Source of the DNA: Azospirillaceae bacterium | GTDB lineage: Bacteria; Pseudomonadota; Alphaproteobacteria; Azospirillales; Azospirillaceae | DNA length: 64,000 nucleotides | Assembly (NCBI GenBank): GCA_028281465.1 | Contig: JANQJV010000159.1 | Coordinates: forward strand, 1 to 64,000 | Direction of reading: 5' to 3' | In this document: piece by piece, positions 29,134-38,482 of the stretch | Numbering within the stretch: position 1 is the first letter of the stretch | Layout: every line of letters begins with the position of its first letter | Notes under the pieces: generated by a model | What the model saw: the letters and a program-made list of their open reading frames with translations, nothing else | Database searches by the model: none | What the model was told of the DNA's origin: nothing | Position numbers and translations under genes: made by a program

Positions 29134-30515
29134 GCGACCCTCTCCAAGCGCTGATGTCCGCCGGCACCCAGTGCGGTCTTCGGCACCACGACGCCCCCAA
29201 GGCTGTTGGCATGGGCCGTCTGGATCTCCACGTCCATCTGGTGCCCCAACAAAGTTTCAGGCGCCTCGACATGCACTGACTGCATGGCCGGACTCCGTCC
29301 TAGAATCTGTCCCGGCCGCCGCCCGAACCGGTCGAAGAGCACTGGCAACCGTCGACCCAGGCATGCGCGGTTGAACGCCCGTTGATGGGCATTCAGGCGT
29401 TCCTGCAAGGCGACCAACCGTTCGGCCTTCACGGCGTCCGGTACCTGGCGGCGCCCAAGGGCGGCCGCAGGCGTCCCTGGCCGCGGGCTGTATTTGAAGG
29501 AGTAGGCTTGAACAAAGCCAACGTCGTCGACGAGACGCAGGGTCTCTGCGAAATCCCGGTCCGTCTCGCCCGGAAAGCCAACGATGAAATCGGACGACAG
29601 CGCCAGATCCGGACGGGCGGTGCGCAACGTGTCAATGATGCACCGATACTGGTCGGCCGTGTGTTTTCGGTTCATGGCCGCCAGGACCCGATCGGATCCG
29701 CTCTGCACCGGCAAATGCAAGAACGGCATCAATTGCACCACGTCGCGGTGCGCGCTCACCAGCTCTTCGTCGACGTCCAAGGGATGCGACGTCGTGTAGC
29801 GCAGCCGAAGCACACCGGTGTGTTCTGCCAGGTGTCGGATCAGGCGCCCCAGACTCCAAGGCCGGCCATCGGGACCGATGCCATGGAAGGCATTGACGTT
29901 CTGCCCCAGGAGGGTGATCTCCTTGGCGCCACGTGCCACCAGGCGCTCTGCCTCGGCCAGCACGGCCGCCACCGGCCGGGAGAACTCGGCGCCGCGCGTA
30001 TACGGCACGACGCAAAAGCTGCAGAACTTGTCGCACCCTTCCTGAACCGATAGATACGCCGACACGCCGGGGGCTACCGCTTCCTCCGGCAACCGGTCGA
30101 ATTTGGACTCAACCGGGAACTCCGTGTCGACCACGAGCCGCGTCGTTCCATCGATCCGGCTGAGCAATTCGGGCAGACGATGATAGGTCTGTGGTCCGAA
30201 CACCAAGTCGACGTTGCCCGCCCTAGCCTGCAACGCTTCGCCCTCGGCCTGGGCGACACACCCGGCGACCGCCACAACCATGCGTCCGCCGGCCTTCTGC
30301 TTGGCCGACTGCAGCGGACGTAGCCGACCCAGCTCGGAGAAGAGCTTCTCCGCCGCCTTTTCTCTGATGTGGCACGTGTTCAGAATGACCAAATCGGCTC
30401 CGTCAGCACGATCGGTCCGTTCATACCCAAGCGGCGCCAGGACGTCCACCATGCGGGTGGAATCGTACTCGTTCATCTGGCAGCCCCAGGTCTTGATATA
30501 TAGCGCTTTAGGCAC
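29130..30515 (-). CDS. miaB: tRNA-2-methylthio-N6-dimethylallyladenosine synthase MiaB
   Basis: This roughly 461-residue radical-SAM enzyme adds a methylthio group to i6A37 in tRNAs reading codons that start with U. The N-terminal UPF0004 domain starts [18 protein letters not shown] with the first cluster cysteine. The radical-SAM triad is [10 protein letters not shown]-terminal TRAM domain (about the last 70 residues) binds RNA. A GTG at 30515 preceded by GGGAG was chosen; a longer start at 30569 adds a non-conserved arginine-rich lead. It is the first gene of the miaB-to-lnt run. Confidence 0.92.
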   Translation of the reverse strand: MPKALYIKTWGCQMNEYDSTRMVDVLAPLGYERTDRADGADLVILNTCHIREKAAEKLFSELGRLRPLQSAKQKAGGRMVVAVAGCVAQAEGEALQARAGNVDLVFGPQTYHRLPELLSRIDGTTRLVVDTEFPVESKFDRLPEEAVAPGVSAYLSVQEGCDKFCSFCVVPYTRGAEFSRPVAAVLAEAERLVARGAKEITLLGQNVNAFHGIGPDGRPWSLGRLIRHLAEHTGVLRLRYTTSHPLDVDEELVSAHRDVVQLMPFLHLPVQSGSDRVLAAMNRKHTADQYRCIIDTLRTARPDLALSSDFIVGFPGETDRDFAETLRLVDDVGFVQAYSFKYSPRPGTPAAALGRRQVPDAVKAERLVALQERLNAHQRAFNRACLGRRLPVLFDRFGRRPGQILGRSPAMQSVHVEAPETLLGHQMDVEIQTAHANSLGGVVVPKTALGAGGHQRLERVA

Positions 30516-30649
30516 TCCGCTCCCATCCGGTCGGTCCGAGTGCGGACGACGGCTCGCCACCGGGCCCAACTCTCCCCACTCGACCGCGTCGTGTACCGCC
30601 GCTCCCCGATCCTGTCAACGCCACCGATCTGGGGCTCCTCCCCCGACGG

Positions 30650-31126
30650 TCAGACGCCGTCCCCTTCAGTCAAGATATTCGCCGCGGGCGCGGCCCTTTC
30701 TCGCAACAAGCGCGTACTGCGTTCGAGACGCTGCGCCAGAACGCGCATCACCTGCACGGCGATTTCCGGGAATTCCTTGACCAGGCTGTAAAACAGGTCC
30801 TTGGAAATGCACAGCGTGTCGACATTGGTGAGCGCCCGTACCGAGGCCGTGCGCGGCACGTCGCACAACATGGCTACCTCGCCGATGAAATCATTCTTGC
30901 CCACCTTGGAGACAGTCATGGTGCCGTGGTTGGTCTGGATCAGCACATCGGCCTCACCGCTGACGATGATGTAGGCCGTGCTGCCCACCTCGCCCTCGCG
31001 CACGATGGTTTCACCGCTTTGGAACACCTGGCGTTCGCTGGCAAACGCCAGCAGCTTCAATCGTGATGGTTCGACCTTGGCAAACAGTGGTATCCGCTTG
31101 AGCAACTGCACTTCGTCGGCAAGCAT
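30650..31126 (-). CDS. Stand-alone cyclic-nucleotide-binding domain protein
   Basis: The 158-residue protein consists of one cyclic-nucleotide-binding (Crp-type) beta-roll, about residues 10-125, with the phosphate-binding cassette FIGEVAMLCDVPRTASVRAL keeping the GE pair and the arginine expected for cNMP binding. A C-terminal helix follows (RVLAQRLERSTRLLRER), but no helix-turn-helix is visible, so it is not an obvious transcription factor. It lies 39 bases after the unusual ABC gene and is probably cotranscribed with it, which suggests it senses a nucleotide for that system. The ligand is unknown. Confidence 0.82.
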   Translation of the reverse strand: MLADEVQLLKRIPLFAKVEPSRLKLLAFASERQVFQSGETIVREGEVGSTAYIIVSGEADVLIQTNHGTMTVSKVGKNDFIGEVAMLCDVPRTASVRALTNVDTLCISKDLFYSLVKEFPEIAVQVMRVLAQRLERSTRLLRERAAPAANILTEGDGV

Positions 31127-31165
31127 CCGGCCTTCCTCCCTTTGCGTCCGGCACCGCCGCCCGGA

Positions 31166-33817
31166 TTACTCATTGGTCAAGAGCGAGCGCAGCACCGAGT
31201 CGGGATCTTGCTGCAAGTCGGCGAACGACCCACTCTCCACGAGGTGGCCGTTCTTGAATACCAATACCAGATTGGCCATGCGGGCCAGACCCGGGCGGTG
31301 GAGCACCCAGATCAAGCCGCGGCCGGCCCGCTCTTCCAAGATCGCCGCATGCACCCGAGTCTGGCTCTGACCATCTAGCCCACTGGTGGCTTCGTTCAGC
31401 ACCATCAGGGCCGGTCGCTTTAAAAGGACACGAGCCAGGGCCGTCTTGGCGCGCTGCGCCGCCGACAGCCGCGAACCGGCCACGCCGACCTGCCAGTCCA
31501 AACCGACTTCGGTCAAGCAGGTGCGCAGTCCAAGATCGTCGACCAAACCGGCGATCATCTGACGCACCAGGCGGTTGGCCACCTGGGCCTGGCCGTGCGC
31601 CAGACGCCCAAACAGGATGTTGTCCTGGATCGAGGCGGCGGAGTTGTATTTGTCCTCATCGAACAACTCCACACTGCCGCGCAATTCGACCGGCAATTCG
31701 TCAGCGAAGACGCGGCGCGCCCGGAGCAAGCGGTCCTTGAACGGGTCATCGATCAGACCCAGCCGATGGCGGGTCGGAATCAGCTTGAACACCAGGCCCA
31801 TCAGCCGGCTCCGCTCCGCCTCGCCGAGTTGGTCCGGGCCGTCGCGCCCAGCGCGCTGCACGATGGTCCGGAACTCCGGCAAATCATCGGCATCGATGAA
31901 GCTGAATTGCTCGAAGAGTTCGTGGCCTGGCGGCAGATCGGCGAAGATTTCCACCATGGTCTCCGCCACCTGGCGGCCCGCGTCCAGAAAGCTCGACGTC
32001 AGTCCAGCCTTGTCAAGCACGCGCCGCACATAGGGGTGGTCGGACAGGGACTCCACAGCGAACGTCGTGCCGACCGGCGTGCCGAACAACAGATTCTCGG
32101 CCACCGTGGCATTGACATTGTAGTGGTCGCGGTCGAAGCGCTCGACCAGCGATCGCAGTGAGTCATGAGCCAGCGCCTCGCGCGCGGCATGGCGTGCTTC
32201 GAGAATGCCGTTGGCGATGTCCGGCCGCTGTGCCGGGTCGATGGTGCCATACAGGCCGAAGTCGTAGACGTCGTCCTCCAGATCGACCATGCGCAGGATC
32301 GTGAACAGACGAACCGCCAACGCCTCCGGTCCGTCGCACCCGGCGGCTTCGTAATCGATCCAGTCAGCGTCAACATCATGATCGGTGTTGCCCGCAAGCC
32401 GCGCCTCCTCCAGACGCTGGCGTTTGCGTGCCAGCACCTCGGGCACCGGCACCGCCGGGCGCAACGGACGGTGTTTAAGACCGTAGACCAAGTTGTCGCG
32501 CAACGTCCCCGAAAACAGATACGGGCTGGCGTTCGCGTAACCGATCTGGCGCCCGGTCAAGCTCTCCGGCAGATGCTGGACGTCACGGCCGTCGATGCGG
32601 ATGCTGCCCGATGATGGCACGGTCAGCCGGGCCAAGAGCGGCGCCAGATCTTCGGTCCCACCGCCCCCCGCATTGACGATGGCCGTCACCCCGGCGAGCG
32701 GGATGGTACAGCTCACGCCCTCCAGGATCGTGGTACCGCTCTCTTCCGTCAGGGTGACGTTGGTGAGCTGCATGGTCCCCGCAATCGCCACAGGATCGGC
32801 TGGAGATGCCGTCTGCAGCGACTCGTCCATCAGACCGGGCGGCTCGAACTGTTCGATCACTTGCTCGTATTTGATGCGCGCATCTTCTTTTTGTTGATAG
32901 TAAATCAGCAGCTCTCGCCATGGTCCGGCCAAATCTTTGTATGCAGCCAACACCGCCACTAGGGCACCAAACGAAAGCTGTCCGGAAATCACAAGATATC
33001 CACCGATGGAGTAGAAGAAAAACGGCGTCAATTGGTTGATGAAATTGTTGAGAAACTTGATGAAGAACTTGCGTCGGTAAATCTCGTAACGGATATCGTA
33101 AATATCGCCATACCGGTCAGCGATATCGGCAAGGTGCAGAGCCGACGTGTCGTGACTATGGATTTCTTGCACACCGGCAACGGTTTCGCCCAGTTTGTCG
33201 GAAATCTGCCGCATGGTGCGAACGCGCATCTTGCCGAGCTGGTTCACACGCCGTTGCAGCTTGGGAATGATATAGCCCTGCAGCGGATACAGTGCGATGG
33301 ACGCCAGGCCAAGGAATGGGTCCTGTAAGAAGATGAAGACGATATAGACGATCAACGTACCGCCCTGGAAGGCCGGCTGGGCGATGGCCTCGCCGATGAA
33401 ACCACCGAGTGGCTCCACCTCCGCCGTAATCATGGCGATAATCTCGCCGGAGGAGACCTTGCGGAAACGCGGCAGAGGAAAACGCAGAACTCGGGCGTAT
33501 AGTTCGTAGCGCAGGCGTCGCAGCATCCGCTCGCCGACCCGCCCCTTATAAGTATTGATGAAATATTTAAAGATACCGTTGATGACGACCATGGTCAGGA
33601 ACAAACCCGACAGCGCCATCAGATAGCCAATCTGTCCGACGTCCTGACCAAACAGTGTCGTCTCAGGATCGAAGTTGGATATCGCCTCGTTGATGATGAT
33701 TTTCGGCAGTTCGAGAGTGTAGTAGAGCACCGGAAACGAGGCAACCGTCACCAACAGCAGCAGAACCTGCTGCCGCGCACTGTGGCGCATGATGAAACGG
33801 TAAATGGTGGGGGCCAT
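31166..33817 (-). CDS. ABC exporter-like protein with a degenerate, expanded nucleotide-binding domain
   Basis: From the chosen start the product is 883 residues. Residues 4-325 form an ABC exporter transmembrane domain (ABC_membrane type). The C-terminal part aligns by eye with an ABC ATPase but lacks its key residues. The Walker A site reads NAGGGGTED (residues 382-390, no lysine). The Q-loop reads GYANASPYLFSGT, without glutamine. The signature is LSAAQ (784-788) and Walker B is LMVLNEATSGLD (804-815), with asparagine in place of aspartate. The glutamate and the H-loop histidine (H840) are kept. About 340 residues separate the Q-loop from the signature instead of about 75, and they contain three copies of a DN/EN-hydrophobic-x-x-G segment at about 434-446, 566-579 and 724-737. 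ATP hydrolysis is doubtful; its substrate is unknown. Confidence 0.75.
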   Translation of the reverse strand: MAPTIYRFIMRHSARQQVLLLLVTVASFPVLYYTLELPKIIINEAISNFDPETTLFGQDVGQIGYLMALSGLFLTMVVINGIFKYFINTYKGRVGERMLRRLRYELYARVLRFPLPRFRKVSSGEIIAMITAEVEPLGGFIGEAIAQPAFQGGTLIVYIVFIFLQDPFLGLASIALYPLQGYIIPKLQRRVNQLGKMRVRTMRQISDKLGETVAGVQEIHSHDTSALHLADIADRYGDIYDIRYEIYRRKFFIKFLNNFINQLTPFFFYSIGGYLVISGQLSFGALVAVLAAYKDLAGPWRELLIYYQQKEDARIKYEQVIEQFEPPGLMDESLQTASPADPVAIAGTMQLTNVTLTEESGTTILEGVSCTIPLAGVTAIVNAGGGGTEDLAPLLARLTVPSSGSIRIDGRDVQHLPESLTGRQIGYANASPYLFSGTLRDNLVYGLKHRPLRPAVPVPEVLARKRQRLEEARLAGNTDHDVDADWIDYEAAGCDGPEALAVRLFTILRMVDLEDDVYDFGLYGTIDPAQRPDIANGILEARHAAREALAHDSLRSLVERFDRDHYNVNATVAENLLFGTPVGTTFAVESLSDHPYVRRVLDKAGLTSSFLDAGRQVAETMVEIFADLPPGHELFEQFSFIDADDLPEFRTIVQRAGRDGPDQLGEAERSRLMGLVFKLIPTRHRLGLIDDPFKDRLLRARRVFADELPVELRGSVELFDEDKYNSAASIQDNILFGRLAHGQAQVANRLVRQMIAGLVDDLGLRTCLTEVGLDWQVGVAGSRLSAAQRAKTALARVLLKRPALMVLNEATSGLDGQSQTRVHAAILEERAGRGLIWVLHRPGLARMANLVLVFKNGHLVESGSFADLQQDPDSVLRSLLTNE
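31607..32518 (-). repeat. Three diverged in-frame repeats within the ABC gene
   Basis: Three protein-level copies lie on the minus strand at 32518-32480 (LFSGTLRDNLVYG), 32122-32081 (YNVNATVAENLLFG) and 31648-31607 (YNSAASIQDNILFG). Copies two and three are also preceded by a similar lead (FDRDHYN and FDEDKYN). Copies are spaced roughly 130 and 160 codons apart. They are similar in protein but not at nucleotide level, so any duplication is old. Confidence 0.7.
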
Positions 33818-34189
33818 GGGCCGCGCGGCGGGTTTCGGGCTGTCGTCGTCGAGCCGTCGGGCCGGTTCACACCCCGGCCTCGGGCTGCGGCGAGTATAGC
33901 CTTGCCAAGCGTCCCGTGACCATGGCAGTTGTTCGCCCCAGAGCCGCTGTGGGAAATTCCGAGTGCCGTCACGCGTCATGGCACAGCAAGACCCGTTGGG
34001 TGAGCTGCGTGATGATTCGTGCGCACCGCTGGGTGGTGGCCCGAGGCACGACGCCGGCGACCGTAGGTTCGTGCGACGGATTGATCCTGCGCGCGTTCCG
34101 ACGCCGTCACTCGGGCACGCAACGCCTGCCCAAAGCAATCAACCCCAACACCATTCGCCCTGCAGTGTCCGTGTCACCGAGGCTTCGTC
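33818..34189. other. Divergent intergenic region between the ABC gene and the glycan locus
   Basis: The open frame of the ABC gene extends upstream to about 34138, but its translation there is arginine-rich with no domain. A minus-strand TATACT hexamer (33898-33893) is well placed as a -10 element, about 70 bases before the ABC start at 33817, although no good -35 is visible. On the plus strand GAGG lies about eight bases before the ATG at 34190. This is probably where both divergent transcripts start. Confidence 0.45.
33893..33898 (-). promoter_or_regulatory. Candidate -10 hexamer upstream of the ABC gene
   Basis: The minus strand reads TATACT, close to the sigma-70 -10 consensus. If used, transcription would start near 33886, which favours the ATG at 33817 over more upstream starts. 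The -35 region is weak. Confidence 0.35.
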
Positions 34190-35425
34190 ATGACCAGCCG
34201 GTCCGGCCACAACCGTGTCCTCATTTACAGCCACGACAGCTTCGGCCTGGGACATCTCCGGCGATGCCGCACGATCGCCCACGCGCTGGTCGACCAACAC
34301 CACGACCTGTCGGTGCTGATCCTGTCGGGATCGCCGATCATCGGCAGTTTCGAATTCCGCGCCCGGGTCGATTTCGTCCGCATTCCAGGCGTCATTAAGC
34401 TGCGCAACGGTGCTTACACGTCCTTGGCACTGCACATCGACATTGAAGAAACCCTGGCCATGCGGGCGTCGATCATCCGGCACACGGCCGATATCTTCGA
34501 TCCCGACCTGTTCATCGTCGACAAAGAACCGCTTGGTTTGCGCGGCGAGGTGTTGGAGACGCTGCAAATGCTTAAACAGCGCAACACGCCTCTGGTACTG
34601 GGGCTGCGCGACGTAATGGACGAACCGGCGCTGCTGGCACCGGAGTGGCAACGCAAAAACGTCGTGCCAGCCCTGGAGCAGCTCTACGACCAGCTTTGGG
34701 TCTACGGCCTGCCGCAAATCTGCGATCCGCTCGACGGAATCGCCGTGCCACACTCGGTACGCCGCAAAATGGTCTACACGGGCTATCTGCGCCGAGCCAT
34801 GCCGGTGTCGCCGCCCACAGGCCTGGACGCTCCAGAGGAGCCCTTCATCCTGGTCACCGCCGGCGGCGGCGGCGACGGCGAGGCTCTGATTGACTGGGTG
34901 CTGCGGGCCTACGAAAGTGACTCACGACTCCCGTTCCGGGCCCTTATCGTGTTTGGACCTTTTCTGGGCAGCGACCGGCAACGGGAGTTCCTGAGCCGTG
35001 CGGCCCTGCTGCCCAATGTCGACGCCACCACCTTCGAATTGCACTTCGAACACCTCATGAAGCGCGCCGTCGGCGTGGTCGGCATGGGTGGCTACAACAC
35101 GTTTTGCGAAATCCTGTCCTACGACAAACCTGCCCTGATCGTGCCGCGCCAGGCACCACGCCGGGAACAGCTCATCCGCGCCACCCGGGCCCGCGATCTG
35201 GGTTTGTGCAGCCTCCTGGTCGACGACGGCAACCGCAATGCCGCGGCCATGGCCACCGCCTTGCGGCAGTTGCCGCAGCAGAATCTTCCATCACAGATTA
35301 TCGTACCAGGATTGCTGGACGGCCTGGGCAACGTCAATCGGCTGGCTGGCCATTGGCTGTCGCAGACCCGCAACAACGGGCGACGCCTGTTTTCGTGGCT
35401 CGGTGGACGCCGCCACCGCGCATGA
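34190..35425 (+). CDS. Predicted glycosyltransferase, COG4671 type
   Basis: This 411-residue GT-B fold protein starts RVLIYSHDSFGLGHLRRCRTIAHAL, the hallmark of the COG4671 predicted glycosyltransferases related to the GT28/MurG group. A glycine-rich stretch (VTAGGGGDGEALIDW) and the C-terminal MGGYNTFCEILSYDKPALIVPR donor-binding region are visible. It is the first gene of a plus-strand glycan locus, and its stop overlaps the next start as ATGA. Donor and acceptor are unknown. Confidence 0.85.
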   Translation: MTSRSGHNRVLIYSHDSFGLGHLRRCRTIAHALVDQHHDLSVLILSGSPIIGSFEFRARVDFVRIPGVIKLRNGAYTSLALHIDIEETLAMRASIIRHTADIFDPDLFIVDKEPLGLRGEVLETLQMLKQRNTPLVLGLRDVMDEPALLAPEWQRKNVVPALEQLYDQLWVYGLPQICDPLDGIAVPHSVRRKMVYTGYLRRAMPVSPPTGLDAPEEPFILVTAGGGGDGEALIDWVLRAYESDSRLPFRALIVFGPFLGSDRQREFLSRAALLPNVDATTFELHFEHLMKRAVGVVGMGGYNTFCEILSYDKPALIVPRQAPRREQLIRATRARDLGLCSLLVDDGNRNAAAMATALRQLPQQNLPSQIIVPGLLDGLGNVNRLAGHWLSQTRNNGRRLFSWLGGRRHRA

Positions 35426-36699
35426 TGGAGCCGTTCCCCGCTAGGCTGGACGGCCGGGTGGCCATCGTCGTCAAGGGCTGGCCGCGGTTGTCAGAGACCT
35501 TCCTGGCCCAGGAAGTACTGGCCCTGGAGCAACGTGGACTGCGCCAGGTGTTGATCTCGCTGCGCCATCCGACTGACCGCACGGAACACGCGCTGACCCG
35601 CGCGGTGCGCGCGCCTGTTCTTTATCTGCCGGAGTATCTGCACCAGGAACCACTCCGTGTGCTGACCGGGCTGTACCGAGCCACCCGGCTGCCCGGCTGG
35701 CGGGCTGCCCGGGCCGCCTGGTGGGCCGATCTACGCCTCGATCCAACGCGCAACCGGACGCGCCGTTTCGGCCAAGCCTGCGTGCTCGCCAACGAACTGC
35801 CACCTGACGTGCGCTGGCTGCATAGCCACTTCCTGCACACGCCGGCCAGTGTCACCCGCTACGCGGCGCTATTGACCGGCCGGCCATGGAGCGTCTCCGC
35901 CCATGCCAAGGATATATGGACCACGCCGGCTTGGGAGAAACGGCGCAAACTGGCGGAGGCGGCTTGGGCCGTCACCTGCACGCGGCAGGGCTGGGTACAC
36001 CTGCGCGACCTAGCCCCCTGCCCGGATCGGGTTGGCTTGGTCTATCACGGCCTGGACATGGATCGCTTTCCGCCGCCGCCGCCGCGGCCACCGCGGGACG
36101 GCCGCAACCCGGCGGAGCCGGTGCGCCTCCTGTCGGTCGGCCGGCTGGTGGAAAAGAAGGGCTTCGACTTGCTCCTGGCTGCCCTGGCACGTCTCGATCC
36201 GGACCTGCATTGGCGATGGCGGCACGTCGGCACCGGACCAGAGCGCCGCCGGCTGCACCGCGAAGCCGACCGTCTCGGGTTGACCGACCGCATCACCTGG
36301 CTGGGCAGCCAGGCCCATGATACGGTGATTGCCGAATATGCTGCCGCTGACCTATTCATCCTACCCTGTCGCCGTGCCCGCGACGGTGACCAGGACGGAT
36401 TGCCCAATGTGCTGATGGAAGCCTTGGTCATGGGCGTGGCGGTGCTGTCCGCCGAGACCGCCGCAGTTCCGGAACTGATCGACTCCGGATGCCATGGCAT
36501 ACTGGTTCCACCAAACGATATCACTACCCTGACCACGGCGCTCACCAAGCTTTGCCGCGATCCGGCCGAACGCAGACGGTTAGCCATGGCCGGACGGCAG
36601 CGGGTCGTGACCGATTTCACGGCAACGCCCGGCATCGATGCGCTGATGGCCCGGTTCATGGCCGAGCTGGCGATCGAGCCGACCGTCGACGGGCGCTGA
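35422..36699 (+). CDS. Glycosyltransferase family 4 protein
   Basis: The roughly 425-residue GT4 enzyme has an N-terminal VAIVVKGWPRLSETFLAQEVLALEQRG, resembling colanic-acid-type transferases (WcaL/AmsK-like), and the GT4 core (LLSVGRLVEKKGFDLLLAAL). The acidic signature is in NVLMEALVMGVAVLSAETAAVPELI. The start at 35422 overlaps the previous stop. It probably adds a sugar to an extracellular polysaccharide repeat unit. Confidence 0.87.
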   Translation: MMEPFPARLDGRVAIVVKGWPRLSETFLAQEVLALEQRGLRQVLISLRHPTDRTEHALTRAVRAPVLYLPEYLHQEPLRVLTGLYRATRLPGWRAARAAWWADLRLDPTRNRTRRFGQACVLANELPPDVRWLHSHFLHTPASVTRYAALLTGRPWSVSAHAKDIWTTPAWEKRRKLAEAAWAVTCTRQGWVHLRDLAPCPDRVGLVYHGLDMDRFPPPPPRPPRDGRNPAEPVRLLSVGRLVEKKGFDLLLAALARLDPDLHWRWRHVGTGPERRRLHREADRLGLTDRITWLGSQAHDTVIAEYAAADLFILPCRRARDGDQDGLPNVLMEALVMGVAVLSAETAAVPELIDSGCHGILVPPNDITTLTTALTKLCRDPAERRRLAMAGRQRVVTDFTATPGIDALMARFMAELAIEPTVDGR

Positions 36700-36703
36700 G
36701 GTG

Positions 36704-37840
36704 ATGCGCATCGCCTTCTATGCACCGCTGAAGGCACCGACCCATCCGGTGCCATCCGGCGACCGCCGCATGGCCCGCATGCTGATGGCGGCCCTCGAAA
36801 TGGCCGGGCACGAGGTGTTCCTCGCCTGCCGGTTGCGCAGCTGGGACGATGGCCGCCGGTCGGGACGGCCAGAACGCCTCGCCTGCCTTGGCGACCGCAT
36901 GGCCGGACGGCTCACCGCCCGACTCGGCCGCAAACCACCAGACCTATGGTTCACCTATCACTTATATCACAAAGCACCGGACTATCTCGGCCCAGCGGTA
37001 TCCCGAGCCCTCGGCATCCCCTATGTGGTGGCCGAAGCATCGTTCGCGCCGAAACGGGCCGACGGCCCCTGGGCAACCGGACATCGCGCCGCCGAACGGG
37101 CGATCCGACAGGCCGATCGCATCTTCGTGCTCGCTTCGGTCGACGCCGACTGCCTGCGGCCGCTGGTGCGTGACCCGGCCATGCTGGTGCCGCTGCCGCC
37201 GTTTTTGGACACCCGGCCTTATGCGACCATCGCCGAGTCGCGGGCCACGACACGCTCCGCGCTGGCATCGCGTTGGCATCTGGATTCGGACCAACCTTGG
37301 ATGCTGACGGTGGGTATGATGCGGCCGGGCGACAAGGAACGGTCCTACCAAGTCCTGGCACAGGCGCTGAAGCGCGTGGCCAATCGGCCTTGGACCTTGC
37401 TGGTCGCTGGCGATGGTCCGCGCCGTCAGGCCGTGGAAGCCCTGTTCCAGTGCTTCGCACCCGAGCGTGTTCGGTTTCTGGGCGAACAGCGGACTCAGGC
37501 CCTGACGGGCTTGTATGCCAGTGCCGACATGATGGTCTGGCCCGCCATCAATGAAGCCTACGGCATGGCGCTGCTGGAAGCCCAAGCCGCCGGCGTGCCG
37601 GTGGTGGCCGGGTGCACCGGCGGCGTTCCCGATATTGTACGCGATCGCAGGACCGGCCTGCTGGCACCGCCGGGCGATGTGGACGGTCTGGCCGCAGCGG
37701 TGGCAGCGCTGCTTGACGATCCGGCCCGACGGCTGGCGTTCGCCAACCAAGCACGGCATAGTATGCACAACGAGCATGATATTATGGTGGCGGTGCAGCG
37801 CCTGCAAGCCGCACTGGTTGGATTGCGTACCGGCCACTGA
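36704..37840 (+). CDS. Glycosyltransferase family 4 protein
   Basis: The 378-residue GT4 enzyme begins MRIAFYAPLKAPTHPVPSGDRRMARMLMAAL. The C-terminal donor region has the family acidic motif in NEAYGMALLEAQAAGVPVVAG. It begins four bases after the previous stop, within the same plus-strand run. A GTG one codon upstream is an alternative start. The exact sugar is unknown. Confidence 0.86.
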   Translation: MRIAFYAPLKAPTHPVPSGDRRMARMLMAALEMAGHEVFLACRLRSWDDGRRSGRPERLACLGDRMAGRLTARLGRKPPDLWFTYHLYHKAPDYLGPAVSRALGIPYVVAEASFAPKRADGPWATGHRAAERAIRQADRIFVLASVDADCLRPLVRDPAMLVPLPPFLDTRPYATIAESRATTRSALASRWHLDSDQPWMLTVGMMRPGDKERSYQVLAQALKRVANRPWTLLVAGDGPRRQAVEALFQCFAPERVRFLGEQRTQALTGLYASADMMVWPAINEAYGMALLEAQAAGVPVVAGCTGGVPDIVRDRRTGLLAPPGDVDGLAAAVAALLDDPARRLAFANQARHSMHNEHDIMVAVQRLQAALVGLRTGH

Positions 37841-37897
37841 GGGTTCGGTCGGAGCGTCATTTCGGACAAGAGGCGGACAAGGGGCGTACAAGACGGT

Positions 37898-38473
37898 ATG
37901 ACCTACATTCTGGTGATTCGCCACGCGGTCACCGACTGGAACGCACAAGGCCGCATCCAGGGCCGTACGGACGTGCCACTTTCCGATGCCGGCCGGACAG
38001 CGGCGATGACCTGGAAACTGCCCGCCGGTGCCCACTCGATCCGCTGGTTCGCGAGCCCACTGCAGCGCACCATGGACACGGCTCGCGAGGTTGGCTTGTC
38101 GTTCGAGGCCGAACCACGGCTGGCCGAAATGGCGTGGGGCGAGTGGGAAGGCAAGACACTGAAGGAATTGCGCGACTCCGGTGCGCTGACACCGGCGATG
38201 GAAGCCTTGGGGCTGGATTTCCGACCCCCTGGAGGCGAAACGCCGCGCGAGGTACAACATCGTGTGCGACCGTGGTTGACCGAGGTGGCGCAATCGCGCA
38301 AGCCAGCCGGGGCCGTCACCCACCAGGGCGTTTTGCGCGCCATCTACGCGCTTGCCACAGGGTGGGACATGAAATCGAAACCACCGGTCAAGATGGTCGA
38401 CGCCTGTGCCCAATGCTTCATGCTCGACCCGGCGGGCACCCCACGCGCGGCCCTACTCAACATCAAACTGTGA
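37898..38473 (+). CDS. Histidine phosphatase (phosphoglycerate-mutase superfamily)
   Basis: The 191-residue protein has the RHG-type catalytic motif RHAVTDWN near the N-terminus (histidine nucleophile), with LQRTMDTAREV, an acidic LAEMAWGEWEGKTL and the second histidine in VTHQGVLRAI. It is cytoplasmic. Inside a glycan locus it may dephosphorylate a sugar phosphate, but the substrate is not predictable from sequence. Confidence 0.85.
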   Translation: MTYILVIRHAVTDWNAQGRIQGRTDVPLSDAGRTAAMTWKLPAGAHSIRWFASPLQRTMDTAREVGLSFEAEPRLAEMAWGEWEGKTLKELRDSGALTPAMEALGLDFRPPGGETPREVQHRVRPWLTEVAQSRKPAGAVTHQGVLRAIYALATGWDMKSKPPVKMVDACAQCFMLDPAGTPRAALLNIKL

Positions 38474-38482
38474 CGGCCCACC

